Source of the DNA: Lutraria lutraria
Lineage: Eukaryota > Mollusca > Bivalvia > Venerida > Mactridae
Assembly: GCA_964023205.1 (NCBI GenBank)
Contig: OZ026834.1
Coordinates: 45,761,909-45,825,908 of the forward strand
Length of the DNA: 64,000 bases
Direction: 5' to 3'
The notes under the pieces are model-generated. The model did no database searches. It had not been told where the DNA came from and saw nothing but the letters and a program-made list of their open reading frames with translations. The position numbers and the translations under genes are program-made. Each line of letters begins with the position of its first letter. The first letter of the stretch is position 1. Below are positions 11,654-24,752 of this stretch, one piece after another.

Positions 11654-13947
11654 AACTAATTAAGGAACAGGCAGTTTATATATGCGCCTTACAATACTAA
11701 AGATTGGTTTTCTTTGAGCTTAAATTAGCTCCGATGCAATCAATTAATTCGCTGTGACGCATGAAGCCCTATACACTTCCAGGCACACATGTGTGCTTAC
11801 ATCATGGTACAATTAGATTGTCAAAATGATATCATAAATATTTAACGCATTTTATAATGTTGCATAAACACAATATTAGTTGGTACAAACGTACTATTGT
11901 CAACGTTTTATTGACGTTGCAAATGTGTTCAGGTTGTAGCTGGTCAATTATATCTGCGTAAGAAACGTATATAATTTAGCATAGACAATCTAGGTCCGAC
12001 GTCATAAAAGCTTAGATCTTGTCGCCATGGTCAAATTACATGTTTCGTTCTCGACCTATTTCAGACAAATGATATACATATTACATAACATGTAAGTATA
12101 TATATTTTGCTCTCTTGGATTGCGTAAAACTGATATGTAATGAATCCATGAATAATTAATCGAATAAAAAGCGTTTTTAAAAGAGCATTTCATTTTCCTC
12201 CTCAAATACAAGAATATAAGTCTGAAGTATACATGTACTGACACAATTGAATATTCTACGTGTCGACGTATCTCATGTTGTTCGATTCTGAGTACTAGTA
12301 CAGTATGCATATACATTCCAGTATTCATCTACATGCAGTGATGACTATAGGGTCACCGACGTTCAAATATATGAATGCTGGATGTTTATGACATATTCGC
12401 TAGATATGATAATTAACATTTTGTTAGACCAATAATTAAGGCATTATTCAATGAATTATGATACAGCTAGGGATGATCCAAAATAAACAGGACTACATTA
12501 CGCTCATGACAAAACTTTTTGTTTGTGATTAACTAAACCAATTCTAAATCACTATCCAATCTGTTTGACTGTTTATAAGTGTTGACAAACATATCATTCG
12601 ACTGTATTCCAGTAATGACGACATGGTAAGTACTAAAGTGCGTAATTGAAATTACGAATATAACTGTAATGACATGTCAGTCAGAGTTCGGTCTAAGTAC
12701 GTTCTTTAAAATGTCATTGCTATGCTAAGGGTTCGAACTATGATATACATGTATATGTACAACAACTATCGGGTGAAAGGTTCGATAATTTTTTTGCAAA
12801 CGTAAAGGAGTACGTATAGGTTTCAGCACATGTTGATGTCGAATGAATATTTATTTTGTAAAATTGAATTCTACTTTTTATTAATTTAATCAGCTTCTTG
12901 TTTACACAGAAATATTTTATTATCAAAAAGGTATTTCATGTTAACGCGGTGCTTTCGGCATGAACGGTAAAATAAATAAAAAATTAAGACAATCAATTCT
13001 ACAATTTCTAAATTTATATACATGTACACATTATTTATTTGAAAAAAATCCTTATTTTTTAACGTTTTCTACAAGTGAACACTTTCCTGATACTGCTTTC
13101 AATCACAAATGCATGCAGCCTTCCAAAGTAGCCGCAGCTAGTATCATAACGTACCCTACGTACTATATAATATTTTATATATATCAAATCACCACTCTGG
13201 CCCCTGTGACCAAAGACCTATTGCTATTTATTTATAGTGATAAAAAATAACATATACTGGATACTTTTACATATTTATAGTAATTTAACTTGTCGCACGT
13301 TCACTTTTGATAGTTCAGCTTTTTTGCAACGAAACACTTAGAACGGTCAACATCATTGATCCTGTACTTAAAATAGAACGGACGCATTGGGTTTTATTCT
13401 GTCTGTCTTCGTAGAATTTGACGTTTCCGCGGTAAATATGTAGAACACATTTTTGTGTGTTTTGTGATTTAATGCTGATTTACATTTAACTGTGACTTTC
13501 TATTTTTCGTTCTTTTATTTGATGGTACATGTGGTACTGATCTGACAAGGAACGCATTCGCAGAAATGTCTGCCACTATTTGTCACCTAATTTCGCGATG
13601 TTTATCAGCTATCAGCCTCTGACTGGTATCACTAAGGATTGTATGTATATAAGTCCTTGGTATCACTTACATTTCACTCTATGCGGAGCATATTTAGCTA
13701 ATAAAATGTCGTCCACAGTCAACTTCGATCAAATTACCAGAAATGGCGCTTGCTGAATAATTTGTGATGTCAGAGTTGAAATTTAATTATATTTATTTAT
13801 ATAAATAAATATGAAGAAAACAAATTTCTTAAATGATATATCTTTCTTTCAAAACTAATTTCTTGTATACCTAAACTCATATTGTGCAGATGCTGGTATT
13901 ATATACAGACAATGATTTGTTTGCTTCGGTTTCAGGACAGATTGAAA
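11654..13947. other. Intergenic/5' region of LRR1 and upstream region of U2
   Basis: The first ~100 bases past 11653 should hold the U2 proximal sequence element; I cannot assign it by eye. At 13625-13665 there is a short hairpin word related to the palindrome at 26515. The LRR1 5' untranslated region ends here, with a possible acceptor TTTCAG at 13930-13935 just before the start codon. Confidence 0.35.
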
Positions 13948-16900
13948 ATGAGACTTCAATGTGATGTTGATTGTGTCAATCGTACACTAGCCAGCCACAA
14001 TTTGAAAAAGTCTGGAAAATCAAGCCGAGCCCAGTTATCTATTGGTAGAAAACCAGGAAATGGTCCACTGAAAGAGAACACATTATATATGATGCTTTGT
14101 ACTGTAAAAGATAAGAATGGCACTAAGTATCTTGTAAGTAAACAATATAGAAGTATTTTACTTCAACAATGTGGATCTTCAGGGTTCAGAATGACAGTAG
14201 TATTTTGGTAAATAGGTTAATCTTAATTGTCTATAAACTGTACGTACATACGCACACCACTTTGTATAGAAGTGATAATTATAATAATCTTCAGTGATAT
14301 TTTAATTTGTAAATTAACTTTTACATGTTTGTAAATAGATAGAGTTACGATGAAAATAGTGTAAGAAAATACAACCAATTATAATGTTTGTCGCACTTCG
14401 TAGTGTTTGATCTTAATTCTTATAAATTTATGAAATATTACTATAATTTAGTTTTCACGTCAGTATTTTTCACGCAATTTATAAAATAAATATGAAAAAA
14501 TTGTTAGTATTAGTTTATGTCAATATAAAAATGGATTTACAAAGAGTCGAATGGAAAATTCAGCTTTGATTCTATTGAAGAATTTTGTGGCTGTGAAAAT
14601 TGTGTTTTGGTAGATAACGTGGAAGAATATGTTGGCTGTGATTCTAAAACACAAATGCGTGATTCCCTAAGCTTATTCCTCACAATTAAATGCGCTATCT
14701 ATAATAAACAACCATTCTCTTTCACTCCCGCTTATTCGCCATATCCATGTTTGTGAAATACGACGTCACACGCACCTGTTAATCTATTGTAAATGGGTAA
14801 AATGGCGGCGCCCAGTACTCTTTCAGATATCCAAGTTTTTACGATATTTTCATAAAATATCTTCAATGTGCGTATTTTAACGCACAAATGATTTAATTTG
14901 TTCAGAATAATAATGAATAATTGTTTAAATGAGATTAATTCATAATTAGGGTTGCGTGGCCCTTTAATAAATAAGGAATAAATTACAGGTATACAAAACT
15001 CAGTGAACCCATACTAGAGTGAATCAGGCGAGCTTTTAGGATCGATGAATGTCCGGCATCCGCCGTCCGGCCACAATTAGCTTGTTTAGCATTCACTCTA
15101 GCATCCACAGCTCTTAACCAATCGTGATCAACCTTGGTCACTATGTACACTAGGCCAAACTTATAACTGTGCAGTTCTATAAATTCCAATATCTCCAGAA
15201 TTATTAAAGCAAGATCCTTGAAATTTTCAGGAATGATAGAAGAAAGATGTACAAACAATATGCATTTTAATTAATTGATCTAGGATTTCATTATCACGAA
15301 TAACATAAAAAATAAAAACAAAAAATGAAAAACAGAAATCACAGTTTTTCTTCATTTTATCACATAGAATACATTTTTGTACTTGTTAGTGCACTACACA
15401 TGCAGTTAGTATCAGGTATACCCCCATTAGCCTGTATGAGAGCTAGACGTCTTGCCCTCATTGACAAGACATAATTGTTTAAGAAATGTTGCAGAATGTT
15501 GTTCCTACGAACGTCCATTCTTCTAGCAACCTAAAGTGGTAAATATCGATTAATTATCAACAAACTCATTGCGGATTTATTACACTGCGGTAGTTTGAAT
15601 GCATACAAATAAGGCAAAAATCAGAGTAACAAGAGTGATATTTACAGACTTATGGCAAGAAAAATACTCAAGATATTGAAACAATAATGATTTGAATAAA
15701 TATTAATTAATCTGTTCTTAACGCAATAAAGTCCATTTAAAAATAATACAGACAATTTATTGTCGAAAAGCTCCGTGAAAGATAGACGAATAAATGAGAA
15801 TATGTCGGAAAAACTATTTGCCTAAATAATATTTTCTCTATTTTACATTAACAAACAGTTATTTATACAGATAATGTGTAAAAATCAATAAATTCAGATC
15901 AACCGTTTGCAAGGTATTATGAAAAATGTAGACCTACCTCTAGTTTTGACACACCCGCCTGAATAAGTCTGATGGCTATACCTCTGTCGGTGATTTCTAA
16001 TATACCCATTTTATGTTTTTCAGGTCAACATATGTTTGAACTACACTTATATCATTTTTACTTTTTTCAAATTACGCCTTCACGTATTCCACATGCACTT
16101 TTGTTGTTTTCTTATTGGCCACAGTAGCGCACAGAATTATCGTGTTTTTAAAAAAATCGATATTGGATTTTATGGACATCATGTACAAGCATATATTTCT
16201 AAAATCTGGTGTAATCTCATTTACAAATAAAGAAATGGTTTCATGTTTTCAACTGCACAGTTATAAGTTTGGCCTAGTGTATATGGCCACAATGTCTCGG
16301 CTAAGAACGATTATGGGCAAAATCGGACATAAATGAGTAAGTTAATAAGATAATTTTGTCTTAGAACTGTGTTTTCATCAAAGAAAACGATCGTTATTTA
16401 TGTGAATGTTTACTTTTCAGATAAAAGATAACATAAGTCAAGTTTTTACTAAATTTGTCAATGAAGGAAAAGCCACAATAAGACTTAAACAACCAGAGCA
16501 GGATATTTGTATAAGTAAGGTAAGTTAACTCTGACTTGATGTTTGTAAGTAAAGTGCTTTATCATTGCTTTAATGAAAGAGGAAAGTTAATGAATGAAGT
16601 AAATTGATATCCATAAATGCTTACATGTTTATTTCTCATATTTTGTGTCAAATTGGAAGGTGCCAAAATGTGTTTAGTCACTAGAAGTTTTTATGCCCCC
16701 GCCATTCGAAATGGGGAAAGGGTATAAATAAAATCACTGTGCGTCCGCCCGTTCAAATTTTGGTTTCCGAGTGATAAATAAAAAAAAAATTCATGGCCTA
16801 GAGTATCATATTTTACATGAAGGTGTATGATAATAAAATACAGATCAAGGTTGATTTCTCTCATTTTTCTCAGGAGTTATGGCCCCTTTTTGTCTTAGCT

Positions 16901-19900
16901 CAGCCTCAGCTCAGTAGGGGCATTCATGTCCTGGGGACACATTTCTAGTATTAATATTTTGTGTTCAGGTATATTGTGTACACAGTCAGTCTCAAGTAGT
17001 GTGTACTGATGGAACTTCTCAGTGCTGTTATTTGTGAATGACATACAAAAATAAGAAAATTCCAGAATAAGACGGCAACTAATTAATTAAATTATAATCA
17101 TAGAAATGGAGAGTACAAGTTAGTAAGTAATATTACCTCCCTTTTTGACACCCAAGTCAAATATAACTGACCCGGGCTGGATGCAACATTTCAAATTGTT
17201 CTATGGTTGTAGTTCTTACATCCTAGGCTATGTAAAATTGTTCTCCATCTCTGAATTATATGAGGTAGCTAGCCAGAAGCTTGCGGATAGCATGTGGTTA
17301 GTACTGGTTAAAGCCTAAATGAAGTCCAGGAAAGCTGGTTAGGACAATTACCCCCCCCCCCCCCCCCCCACGATATGACGGAAATAATGTTGAAAATGGC
17401 GATAAATCCGATGAAATGAATAAACTATTGAGGGTTTAGCTTGGACCAGTTGTTTGTAAAATTTCTCTGAATTTGTTTACAGGCTGATGTGATACAACTG
17501 AAAAGTTTCTTGAATGTTTTGAAGCAAGCTCTTCAAGGGAAAAATTTGGACAGTGTAACTTTATCTAGCTTAGCACCTGCTTCCAAAAAAAGTGTAGAGA
17601 AACCTAAAACTAGAATGGTGATAATGTCTAGAAAAGAATACCCAATGACATCTAGCTTTCCTTGGACCCTGGAATCTTTACAGGTTGTAATTTGTATACT
17701 GTATATTTATCAGAGCTACAAGCTTAAGTCATCTGTTTCTTTCCATTACTTTAGATTTGTCATAATGGATACCTCATACCTTTATTGATCTACGAAACGT
17801 GCCTATGTTTTGTCAAAGGACAAATTTTAACCAGATTGATATTACTGTTTATTTTCGGTATTTTGAGATTGGAAATTTTCTCAATTTTTCGATCAAAATT
17901 ACAAAATTTTACAATGTTCAACTTATTCTTTTTATTCTCCAATAGAACAGTAGTAGAATTAGGTATTTACTACCAATATTGATTTTAATGAATTACATAT
18001 ATATTTTTGTCTGTGACAGTTAATTGGAAAAAAAGGTACTATTTTCCGTTGGAAATATGACCAAATTTTGGCTATAAAATCGCCCCCCCCCCCCCCAAAT
18101 CCCTGCATTAGGCAGAGATTTTCCAAACAGCTTCAACTCAAGCCGATCACATTTTTTACTATTATTTATATCTTACTGAAATAGTTGACCACTTTATTCT
18201 GAGGAAACATGTGCCTCTCAGATTGTTTATGTATTACAATCTGAACATACTTATATATATATTACTAATTCGTAGTGAACATGATCAAATTAGTTGGTAT
18301 TATGATTTCTCTATATTATGAACCCACCATTCAAAATGGCAGAAGTGCATAAAGTGTTACCCTGTCTGTCGTTCAAATTTTTAGTTCCAAGTTCTGTAAA
18401 AATTCAAACATTTTCATGGGAGTTATGGTCCCTTTTTGACTTAGCCCACCACAGGGGCATTTGTGTCAAATTTCTAGTTTTAAAAGATTGCTGTATAAAA
18501 TCATCTGCCGACATTCCTTTAACTACAGCCTTTTTATACTCTCGTTTGAAAAACAGGTCGTATTATGGGAACACCCATGCTGGGCGGATTGGTGGGCAGA
18601 CAGACTTTGTCCACAGCAGTGTCCGTTCTCTAATTCAAATAGTTCTATTCGGATCTCAAATAGTTCTATTCGGATCCTCACCAAACTTGACAGAAATGTT
18701 TCTTGCCTTAAAATCTACATCAGTTTCGATAACCAGACATTTCGTCCTTGGTAAAGTCTGCAAAATTAGCGGTTTTTCGATTGCCCGGGACGACCATTTT
18801 TTTTTTGTACAGACAACCATTTTTGTAGTGCTTACTTGCCCAAAAGACAAGTAAAAAATTCCAGAAAGTGTTCGTTGAAATTTGATGTCAACAAATGCGG
18901 ATAAAATATGTGAGAAATTAACACCGACGCACCATTTCAGTAAATCATCAATAATTGTCAATTGAATTACCCCTCTCTGGTAAGTAATTGCTGCTGGTAC
19001 CCGCATCCATTTGTATGCGTAATTAGCGTGAATAATATAAAATCCTAGATCTGTATTGATTCTATGAAGGCACACTGGAAAGCAATCATGCACAGGCGTT
19101 TACTCACTATTGAAAAAGTAAGGAGTAAACCAGTCACCTATGGCTGCACGTCTGAAGAAGGCTGACTAGGACAAATTTACCGTAGTTTTTGTAACCTCTT
19201 GCTTACCTGTCACCTGATCTTTCAGTTGCAGTCAGATGCTGGTATGAGCTGAATTAGGCTTTGATTGAATAACCTCAACAAATATACATGATTATGTATT
19301 TTAATATCACTGCAGCCATACTTAAAAAGAGTCATCCACATATTGTGACGATGCATTGTCTTGTTCATCGGTTGGAATTGTCTTTCAAGGATATTGTGTA
19401 GAAAAGCACAACATATGAAAAAGCTATGACACTACTCTTGCTGTGTTATTTTTGCTGTAAATCTCCCATGTTAAAGAAAGTAAAGAAAGCTGTTGGAAGA
19501 AAACATGTTTTACCTACTAGAGTTTGCGGAACACTGTGGCTACATGTACCACATCGGTCCAGAGCTATAAAGGCATTTGTGAAAGGTTACTTAGCAATAT
19601 GTGCTCATTTGGAAATTGCATCACACAATAAGCCAAAAGCTGAAGGGTTAGGAAAGATAGCTATAGATGGCAATGTTAAGCTTTCATTATAATATTAAAG
19701 GTAACTTTTGTTACTGTGAAACTAAACGTTAATTTAGAAAATATATCTTCATTTTACATCTTCTCACATTTAGACACATGTTTGCACAGAACAAACAACT
19801 GGAACCTCTCCCTGAATGAGGATTAACTTAGTAACTTGAGAAAAAGGTTGAATTATCTTACCTAGGATGAGTGTCTAGAACTGCTTCTTTTGGTGAACGA

Positions 19901-22900
19901 TTCAATCTGTACATTGAAAATGATTAGTCAATACCACAAAAAACAGAATCTTAAATTATTCAATCTAAATGTATGAAATTTTCCCTTTCAGGAGCTCACC
20001 GTGGAAAGCTTTCCCTGTATTTACAGAGGGACCACTTAACTCTAGGCGATGCAAGTGTTCAAAGTAGAGGCAACCAATTTTGTCTTAGAACATCTTACAC
20101 AGTAAGTCATTCATGAAAATAAAATATTTAAGACTGTGAAAAAAATCTTTTTCAGTATGTTGCATTTTGAAAATAATAAAAAGCACACAAAGTATTCACC
20201 ATGATTTGGTTTTAGATCCGGTGATGTTGAAATAGAAGAGTTTCAAGGTGAAATGTTAAGATTCCATGGTAGGAACTCAAGAGTTGTCAGCTTCTGTCTT
20301 GGCTGCCATAGAAAGTAGATTTCCCTCAACGCCAGTTATTGCAGCATCATCAATAACCGTCTTCTGTAACTGGCCAGCATATGATGTCAGTTCAAATGAA
20401 ACAGCAGGTCTGATGTTGCTGTTGTTGAACTACAGTTATATTGTTCAGTTTTATTTTTTCAGTGATTTTTCTCAACATTTTTACCACTACCCATGCTTGT
20501 CAAAAGGAGAAATGTAGCACAACAAATCTCAAGATGGGAAATATATAATATTCATTTTCAGTATATGGAACACTTTATTATATAATCATTTAAATCATAA
20601 ATACAAGTATAACTTCCCTATAATTAGTGACAATCAGTGCTAAAACTGTTTTCTTCCTTTTGCATGATCATGTGGAAAACACACCTTGTCACAGTCAGGG
20701 GGAAATTCTGGTCATTTTAGGGGGGAAATGAAGGAAATTATGCTGCATGTTTTACAGGAAATTGTCCATATAAGGCACTGCTTTTGATTCATTTAACTAC
20801 TTTTTCATGTTTCTTTCTTGTTTCAAAAATTAGTGTTTTGTAAATTGTTTAACTCTAACCGTCTGTTACACCAAGACTGTTGAACAAAAGATCAAGATTA
20901 ACCTTTGCATTACAAGTTCACTATTCAATCAGTAATTATTTATTGAATAGACAATACAGTACTGTTGTCCAAATTGTAAGATTTACAGTGTTTCTGTAGA
21001 TAAGTAGCAGAACTCAAGATTATAAAACCAGCAATAGTAATAACTTTGAGAAATGAGTTGGTAAACTGCAAACCTTTATGATAAAGTATTTTATCAACTG
21101 AACATTATTTTATATACAAACTTACTCAATTTCAGAGTATGGTAAGGAGCATGCTTCTGTCCTGGTACAAAACTTCAGTGCAGTACTAACAGAGGCTGGT
21201 ATTTATTGATTTGGATGAGTGTACACTGGAGTGGTCTTTGTTAAAACAGCTTTGTTATGAGCAGTAAGTGACTAAGTCATTCAGTCTTTATTATAAGGAA
21301 CACAACTTTTTAATCTTTTTTAAGAATATTCATTTTAGGCACTGTAACTTGCAGGCTTTTAAAATACATTGTATCTTCCTGGTTTGTTTTTTGAAAATGT
21401 ATACAAGAAGCAATATTTTAAAGTTAATTGTTAATGTTATGCATTCTTTTAGATTGAAAATGGATCTTGTTAAAACACTTTGGCACGAGATAAACAAGAA
21501 ACTGGAACAAAATGGTGGGTCCAACATCCTACAACTGATAGATCTTCTCCTCAGCCTCCCACCGACATCTGTAAAAAATGAACAAGTCTTTTCTCTGATG
21601 AAACCCATCAAAAGTAAGAGAAGGGCTGAATTGAAGAGTACTACGCTAAACAGTTTACTTATCACTACTGTTGACAAGACAGAAGTTCAAGACTTTGATC
21701 CCAAAGAAGCGTTAGATCGAGCAATGGATGGTAAGTATATTTATACATAATTGCAGTTCTAACAGAGGCTGGCATTGATTTGGATACTTACAGTTACACC
21801 CATCTGCTGTCTTGAGTGATATAATGTTTAAATACTTGCATTGACCCACAATACTCATTTTTATTAGCAAATCAAGACAGAGAAGTTATTACAAGATTTT
21901 GTTATTAATATTTGACCCATTTAAGATTACTCCATCTTGCAGAAAAAGACGGATTGAAGGATACAAGCAAAGATCTAAAAGTGTAAAGTTAGATGAAACA
22001 GTGACACATACAGTAGAATCTGATGACAATGAACATATGAGTACTGGGGAGGAGGATGTTGTTGAGCACACAGTGCTGATTTCCTTATGGTAAGTACTTA
22101 TATAGTAAGAACTGTATCGTTGTTCAGATATCAGTTCGTGAATAAAAATGATCCGAACAGTTGCTGTAAAGTAAGTCTTCCTTTTGCATATGATTAAAAT
22201 ACTCATCTTTCTTATCATCTTTTTGAAGGGCTAAAATGCAGCTGCAGCAGGGCTTTCATTTTCTATCATTCCACAGATCATTATTTTACATGCATAATCT
22301 TGATTTCCGTCATTGTTCACTGTTGTACATACCATTGAAGCATAAATGTATTATGAATTTCATTTTTCCTATTTTATAGGCTGAGATGTCCTCCAAAGGC
22401 AAAGATGACTTTCCCAGCATTGAAGATAACAATGAAGATGATTGTGACAGTGAATTTTCACAGAATGAAATTGCTCGCTTAATTGTATTTTATTCAAGGG
22501 AATAAATTGCATCTGACTGATTGTGTTTATTTTGCATACAAATATCACCCATAGTAATTAGTACTTAATTAATTAAGTTCAATTGCTTGTTCAATGTTGT
22601 AGAAAGTATTCGGGCAACCTCTTCTTACTTCGGACAACCAAATGTTCTTGAATTGGTTGCCCTAATGCTTAATATTTTTAGATCCTGATTTCACAGACAG
22701 TTGGTACTTCTGAATTATGCCCCTTGATGCATTGAAAATTGACCAAATATTCAGTGCCCGCTCTCTTAAGTGGACCAATTATCGAACAAACTTCAGCAAA
22801 CTTTTTGTTCATGTTCATTGACAATTGGCATTTTGACAAATGTTGCTTATTTTTAAAAATTAATTTACAATTTGCTACTCATAGTATCCCAAACCTTTTG

Positions 22901-24690
22901 ACGGGCATATTTTGCGATATAATTGATAAATTTCCTGGATATTAAACTCCAAAAATTGTTTTACCATTGAAAGTTTCTATGATAGAATTTGTATGTACCG
23001 GATTATGTTATTTTTAAGTTCTTGTGTCTTTCAGGTCTCCGAATGCCGTATGAAGAGAATAGACTCCAGGATCTTTAATTGTCGAAATTTGATTCGCCTT
23101 GACTTAAGTAATAATTGCATTGAGATGATACCAGACGAAATTGCCCAATTAAAGGATTTGTCGGAACTAAATTTGTCTCACAACAACTTGACATTACTGT
23201 CACCTAGTTTTTGCTTGAAACAGTCCATGCAGAAATCTTTAAACTTACTGGACTTGAGTTATAATAAAATTCTGAGGTTACCATTACAAATTTGTGAATT
23301 AGAGAACTTAGTTAACTTGAAGATGGATCACAACGAGATAGAGATGCTACCACCAACTATTGGACGCTTGCTAAGATTAAAGTACATTTCAATTTCTAAC
23401 AATAAACTCAGGTTATTACCAGCAAATTTCATGAAACTCAGATTAGAGACTGTGGACTTATTTAGCAATAATTTTACTGTGATTGAAGAACCACAAGTGA
23501 CTGGAGATTCTATTGATGTTCCTACATTAGTGGAGTGTGCAGCTAGAAGGATTAAAAAGGGGAGGTAAGTAGAATAAAGTGTATCAGGTTGTTCAAACCT
23601 AAATGAAGACTTAATTACATGTACGAGGGGTGATCATAGAGTTTGTGGACAGCCAAGCGTATAAAGAAATGCTAGAATTTAAATAAGAATTAGGACAATA
23701 ATAAAGTTGCTGAAAGTGTATACTGCATATCATGATTAGTCTTCATGCTAGCCCACAGCCCAGGGCTAGTAAATTTCTATTTGGGCTAGTGAACTTTCTC
23801 CAAAATTGTGTATTTGGGCTAGTGTTAAATTGTCTATTTTCAATAGGTACTAATAGTTGAGGCTAGTGCTTTAAAAAATTAGTTCAAACACTGTCATGAA
23901 GTTTCATATAAAAAACACAAGAACTATTCAAATAACAAATGTGTTTGTATAAACGTTGGCATCCCACTGCAGCAGGAACAACGTTATTCATGATTTCAAG
24001 TCACATTAATTTTTATGCCTATTATTGTTGTTATGGTGATCAATTTAATGTGCTTATAAAACTTTTAAAAAATAATGGTATTGTTTTTCCCTTGATACTT
24101 ATTAAGCTTACATAAAAATCTCACAAGTGTGCAATTAATTATAAGGCTAACAGCAAGGTAGTCCACAAACTTAATTGTCACCCCTCATACTAAGATAATT
24201 TATAGGTTCAGTATGTACAAGATTTATATAGTATTTAGTAACCAAACAATTTAATATATAGAACTAATCCTATTATGGAACAATAATGCTTGAGGACAAA
24301 GATTACATAAGCTTATCAAGGGCCTTACATATTTGCATATGCAATTTGTTTACTTGTTTGTTTTAAGGCTCTAAATGTGTACCAAGTATCAGTATATTTG
24401 TCAAAATCCTTATTATTTGTTACTCTTACAATTTTAGACTGCCATATACTGAGGAAGATCTACATTTGCATCTATGTCGCTACTTGGATTCTGCCAGACA
24501 GTGTTGGTGTGGGAACTATTGTTTTCAGTGCTGTGTACGCTATACCAGCAAGGTGGATTTACGTAACATCTCGACAACCGTCTCTGCTGTAGATCTGTCC
24601 GGAGGAACAATGGTTCCAGTGGAAGGGTTCTTGTGCTCTCCTCAATGTTTGAAAAAGTTCCAGAAGAATCCAAATGCTTACTGGAAGTGA
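13948..24690 (+). CDS. LRR1: LRR1 (PPIL5), leucine-rich-repeat substrate receptor of CUL2 ubiquitin ligase
   Basis: Five coding exons join in frame: 13948-14133, 16421-16519, 17483-17683, 23035-23564 and 24438-24690. They give 422 aa (human LRR1 is 414). All introns are GT-AG; the first three junctions are phase 0 and the last is phase 2. Residues 1-162 match the LRR1 N-terminal domain: MRLQCDV start, TVKDKNGTKY, then FTKFVNEGKATIRLKQP and DICISK. Residues ~165-325 hold leucine-rich repeats (LIRLDLSNNCIEMIPDEI, LNLLDLSYNKILRLPLQI and others). The C-terminal ~80 residues are Cys-rich (CRYLDSARQCWCGNYC) and end in a short Cys-containing tail. In the family, the C-terminal part carries the elongin-B/C and CUL2 binding boxes. 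LRR1 directs CUL2 to ubiquitinate MCM7 when the replicative helicase is unloaded in S phase. The start was chosen because MRLQCDV aligns with the human MKLHCEV start; an upstream in-frame ATG lies before a likely acceptor at 13935. AATAAA overlaps the stop codon, and another is at 24747. Introns carry a Tc1-like remnant and an hAT pseudogene. Confidence 0.93.
14995..16340 (+). repeat. Interspersed repeat (CACCTG/TCCGGCGTCCGGCC family) split by a Tc1-like insertion
   Basis: The left part (14995-15147) and right part (16280-16340) together match the first unit of the repeat at 36089-36955. Shared words are GAATGTCCGGC, GTCCGGCCACAATTAG and CAGCTCTT on the left, and TATATGGCCACAATGTCTCG and GATTATGGGCAAA on the right. 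The match breaks exactly at the ends of the 1132-bp element at 15148-16279. The host repeat is therefore the older insertion. It lies in LRR1 intron 1. Confidence 0.8.
15148..16279 (-). mobile_element. Internally deleted Tc1/mariner-like DNA transposon with perfect terminal inverted repeats
   Basis: The ends are 29-bp perfect inverted repeats (15148-15176 and 16251-16279), starting CACTAGGCCAAACTTATAAC. They are flanked by TA on both sides, as expected for a Tc1/mariner/IS630-type insertion. On the minus strand, an ATG at about 16009 opens a helix-turn-helix-like peptide (TDRGIAIRLIQAGVSKLE) that ends at a donor GAG|GTAGGT near 15940. After an acceptor TTTAG near 15534 the frame resumes as VARRMDVRRNNILQH and then LSMRARRLALIQANGGIPDT. 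The first half resembles the DNA-binding HTH of Tc1-like transposases. The last part resembles the extreme C-terminus (SMRRR...GG). The catalytic DDE core is absent, so the copy cannot encode a working transposase. Confidence 0.8.
16691..16945 (+). repeat. Interspersed repeat (GCCCCCGCCATTCGAAATGG family)
   Basis: A repeat in LRR1 intron 2. It opens with ATGCCCCCGCCATTCGAAATG, has a middle reading GGAGTTATGGCCCCTTTTTG, and ends TAGGGGCATT...ACATTTCTAGT. A second, shorter copy with the same order of words lies at 18318-18478. Confidence 0.65.
17351..17369 (+). repeat. Poly-C tract (19 C)
   Basis: A run of 19 consecutive C in LRR1 intron 2. Length may be an assembly artefact or polymorphic. 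A second run of 14 C lies at 18083-18096, in intron 3. Confidence 0.95.
18318..18478 (+). repeat. Second copy of the 16691 repeat family
   Basis: It shares CCACCATTCAAAATGGCAGA, GTTCAAATTTTTAGTTCC, GGAGTTATGGTCCCTTTTTG and ACAGGGGCATTTGTG with 16691-16945. It lies in LRR1 intron 3. The long open frame across it is a by-product of the repeat and is not a gene. Confidence 0.6.
18532..18770 (+). repeat. Interspersed repeat, copy 1 of a family also at 35605-35860
   Basis: Both copies read TTATAC...CGTTTGAAAAA..GGTCGTATTATGG, then GGTGGGCAGACAG or its variant, TTTGTCCACA, CTCTAATT, TCACCAAACTTGACAGAAATG and TTCGATAACCAG. The word TCAAATAGTTCTATTCGGATC is tandemly duplicated in this copy. Confidence 0.65.
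19336..22092 (+). pseudogene. Decayed hAT-family transposase inside LRR1 intron 3
   Basis: Plus-strand fragments appear in the order expected for an hAT (ZNF862-like) transposase, broken by stops and frameshifts. First is HIVTMHCLVHRLELSFKDIV with an in-frame TAG, then VLPTRVCGTLWL and AIKAFVKGYLAICAHLE (19337-19690). Next is LSLYLQRDHLTLGDASVQ near 20000-20070. A fragment EYGKEHASVLVQNFSA follows near 21140. Finally NILQLIDLLLSLPPTSVKNE, then FSLMKPIKSKRRAEL, TTLNSLLIT and VQDFDPKEALDRAMDG (21450-21730). The last block is the conserved C-terminal dimerisation region. Motif identity is established knowledge of the family; the reading frame is clearly non-functional. Terminal inverted repeats and 8-bp target duplications were not located. 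A piece at 21950-22080 (KRRIEGYKQRSKSVKLDET) may be its C-terminal tail. Confidence 0.8.
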
Positions 24691-24746
24691 ATAAAGAAAA
24701 CAATCAATGGTTAGATCCCCCTTCTTGGCTGCTATTTCTGATAAAG

Positions 24747-24752
24747 AATAAA
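24747..24752 (+). promoter_or_regulatory. LRR1 polyadenylation signal
   Basis: AATAAA lies 57 nt past the LRR1 stop. Another AATAAA begins at the last base of the stop codon (24690). Confidence 0.6.

Noticed and set aside
18318..19093. 178-aa plus and 145-aa minus frames in LRR1 intron 3
   Set aside because: They span interspersed repeats that also occur at 16.7 and 35.6 kb, and overlap each other antisense; no family motif.
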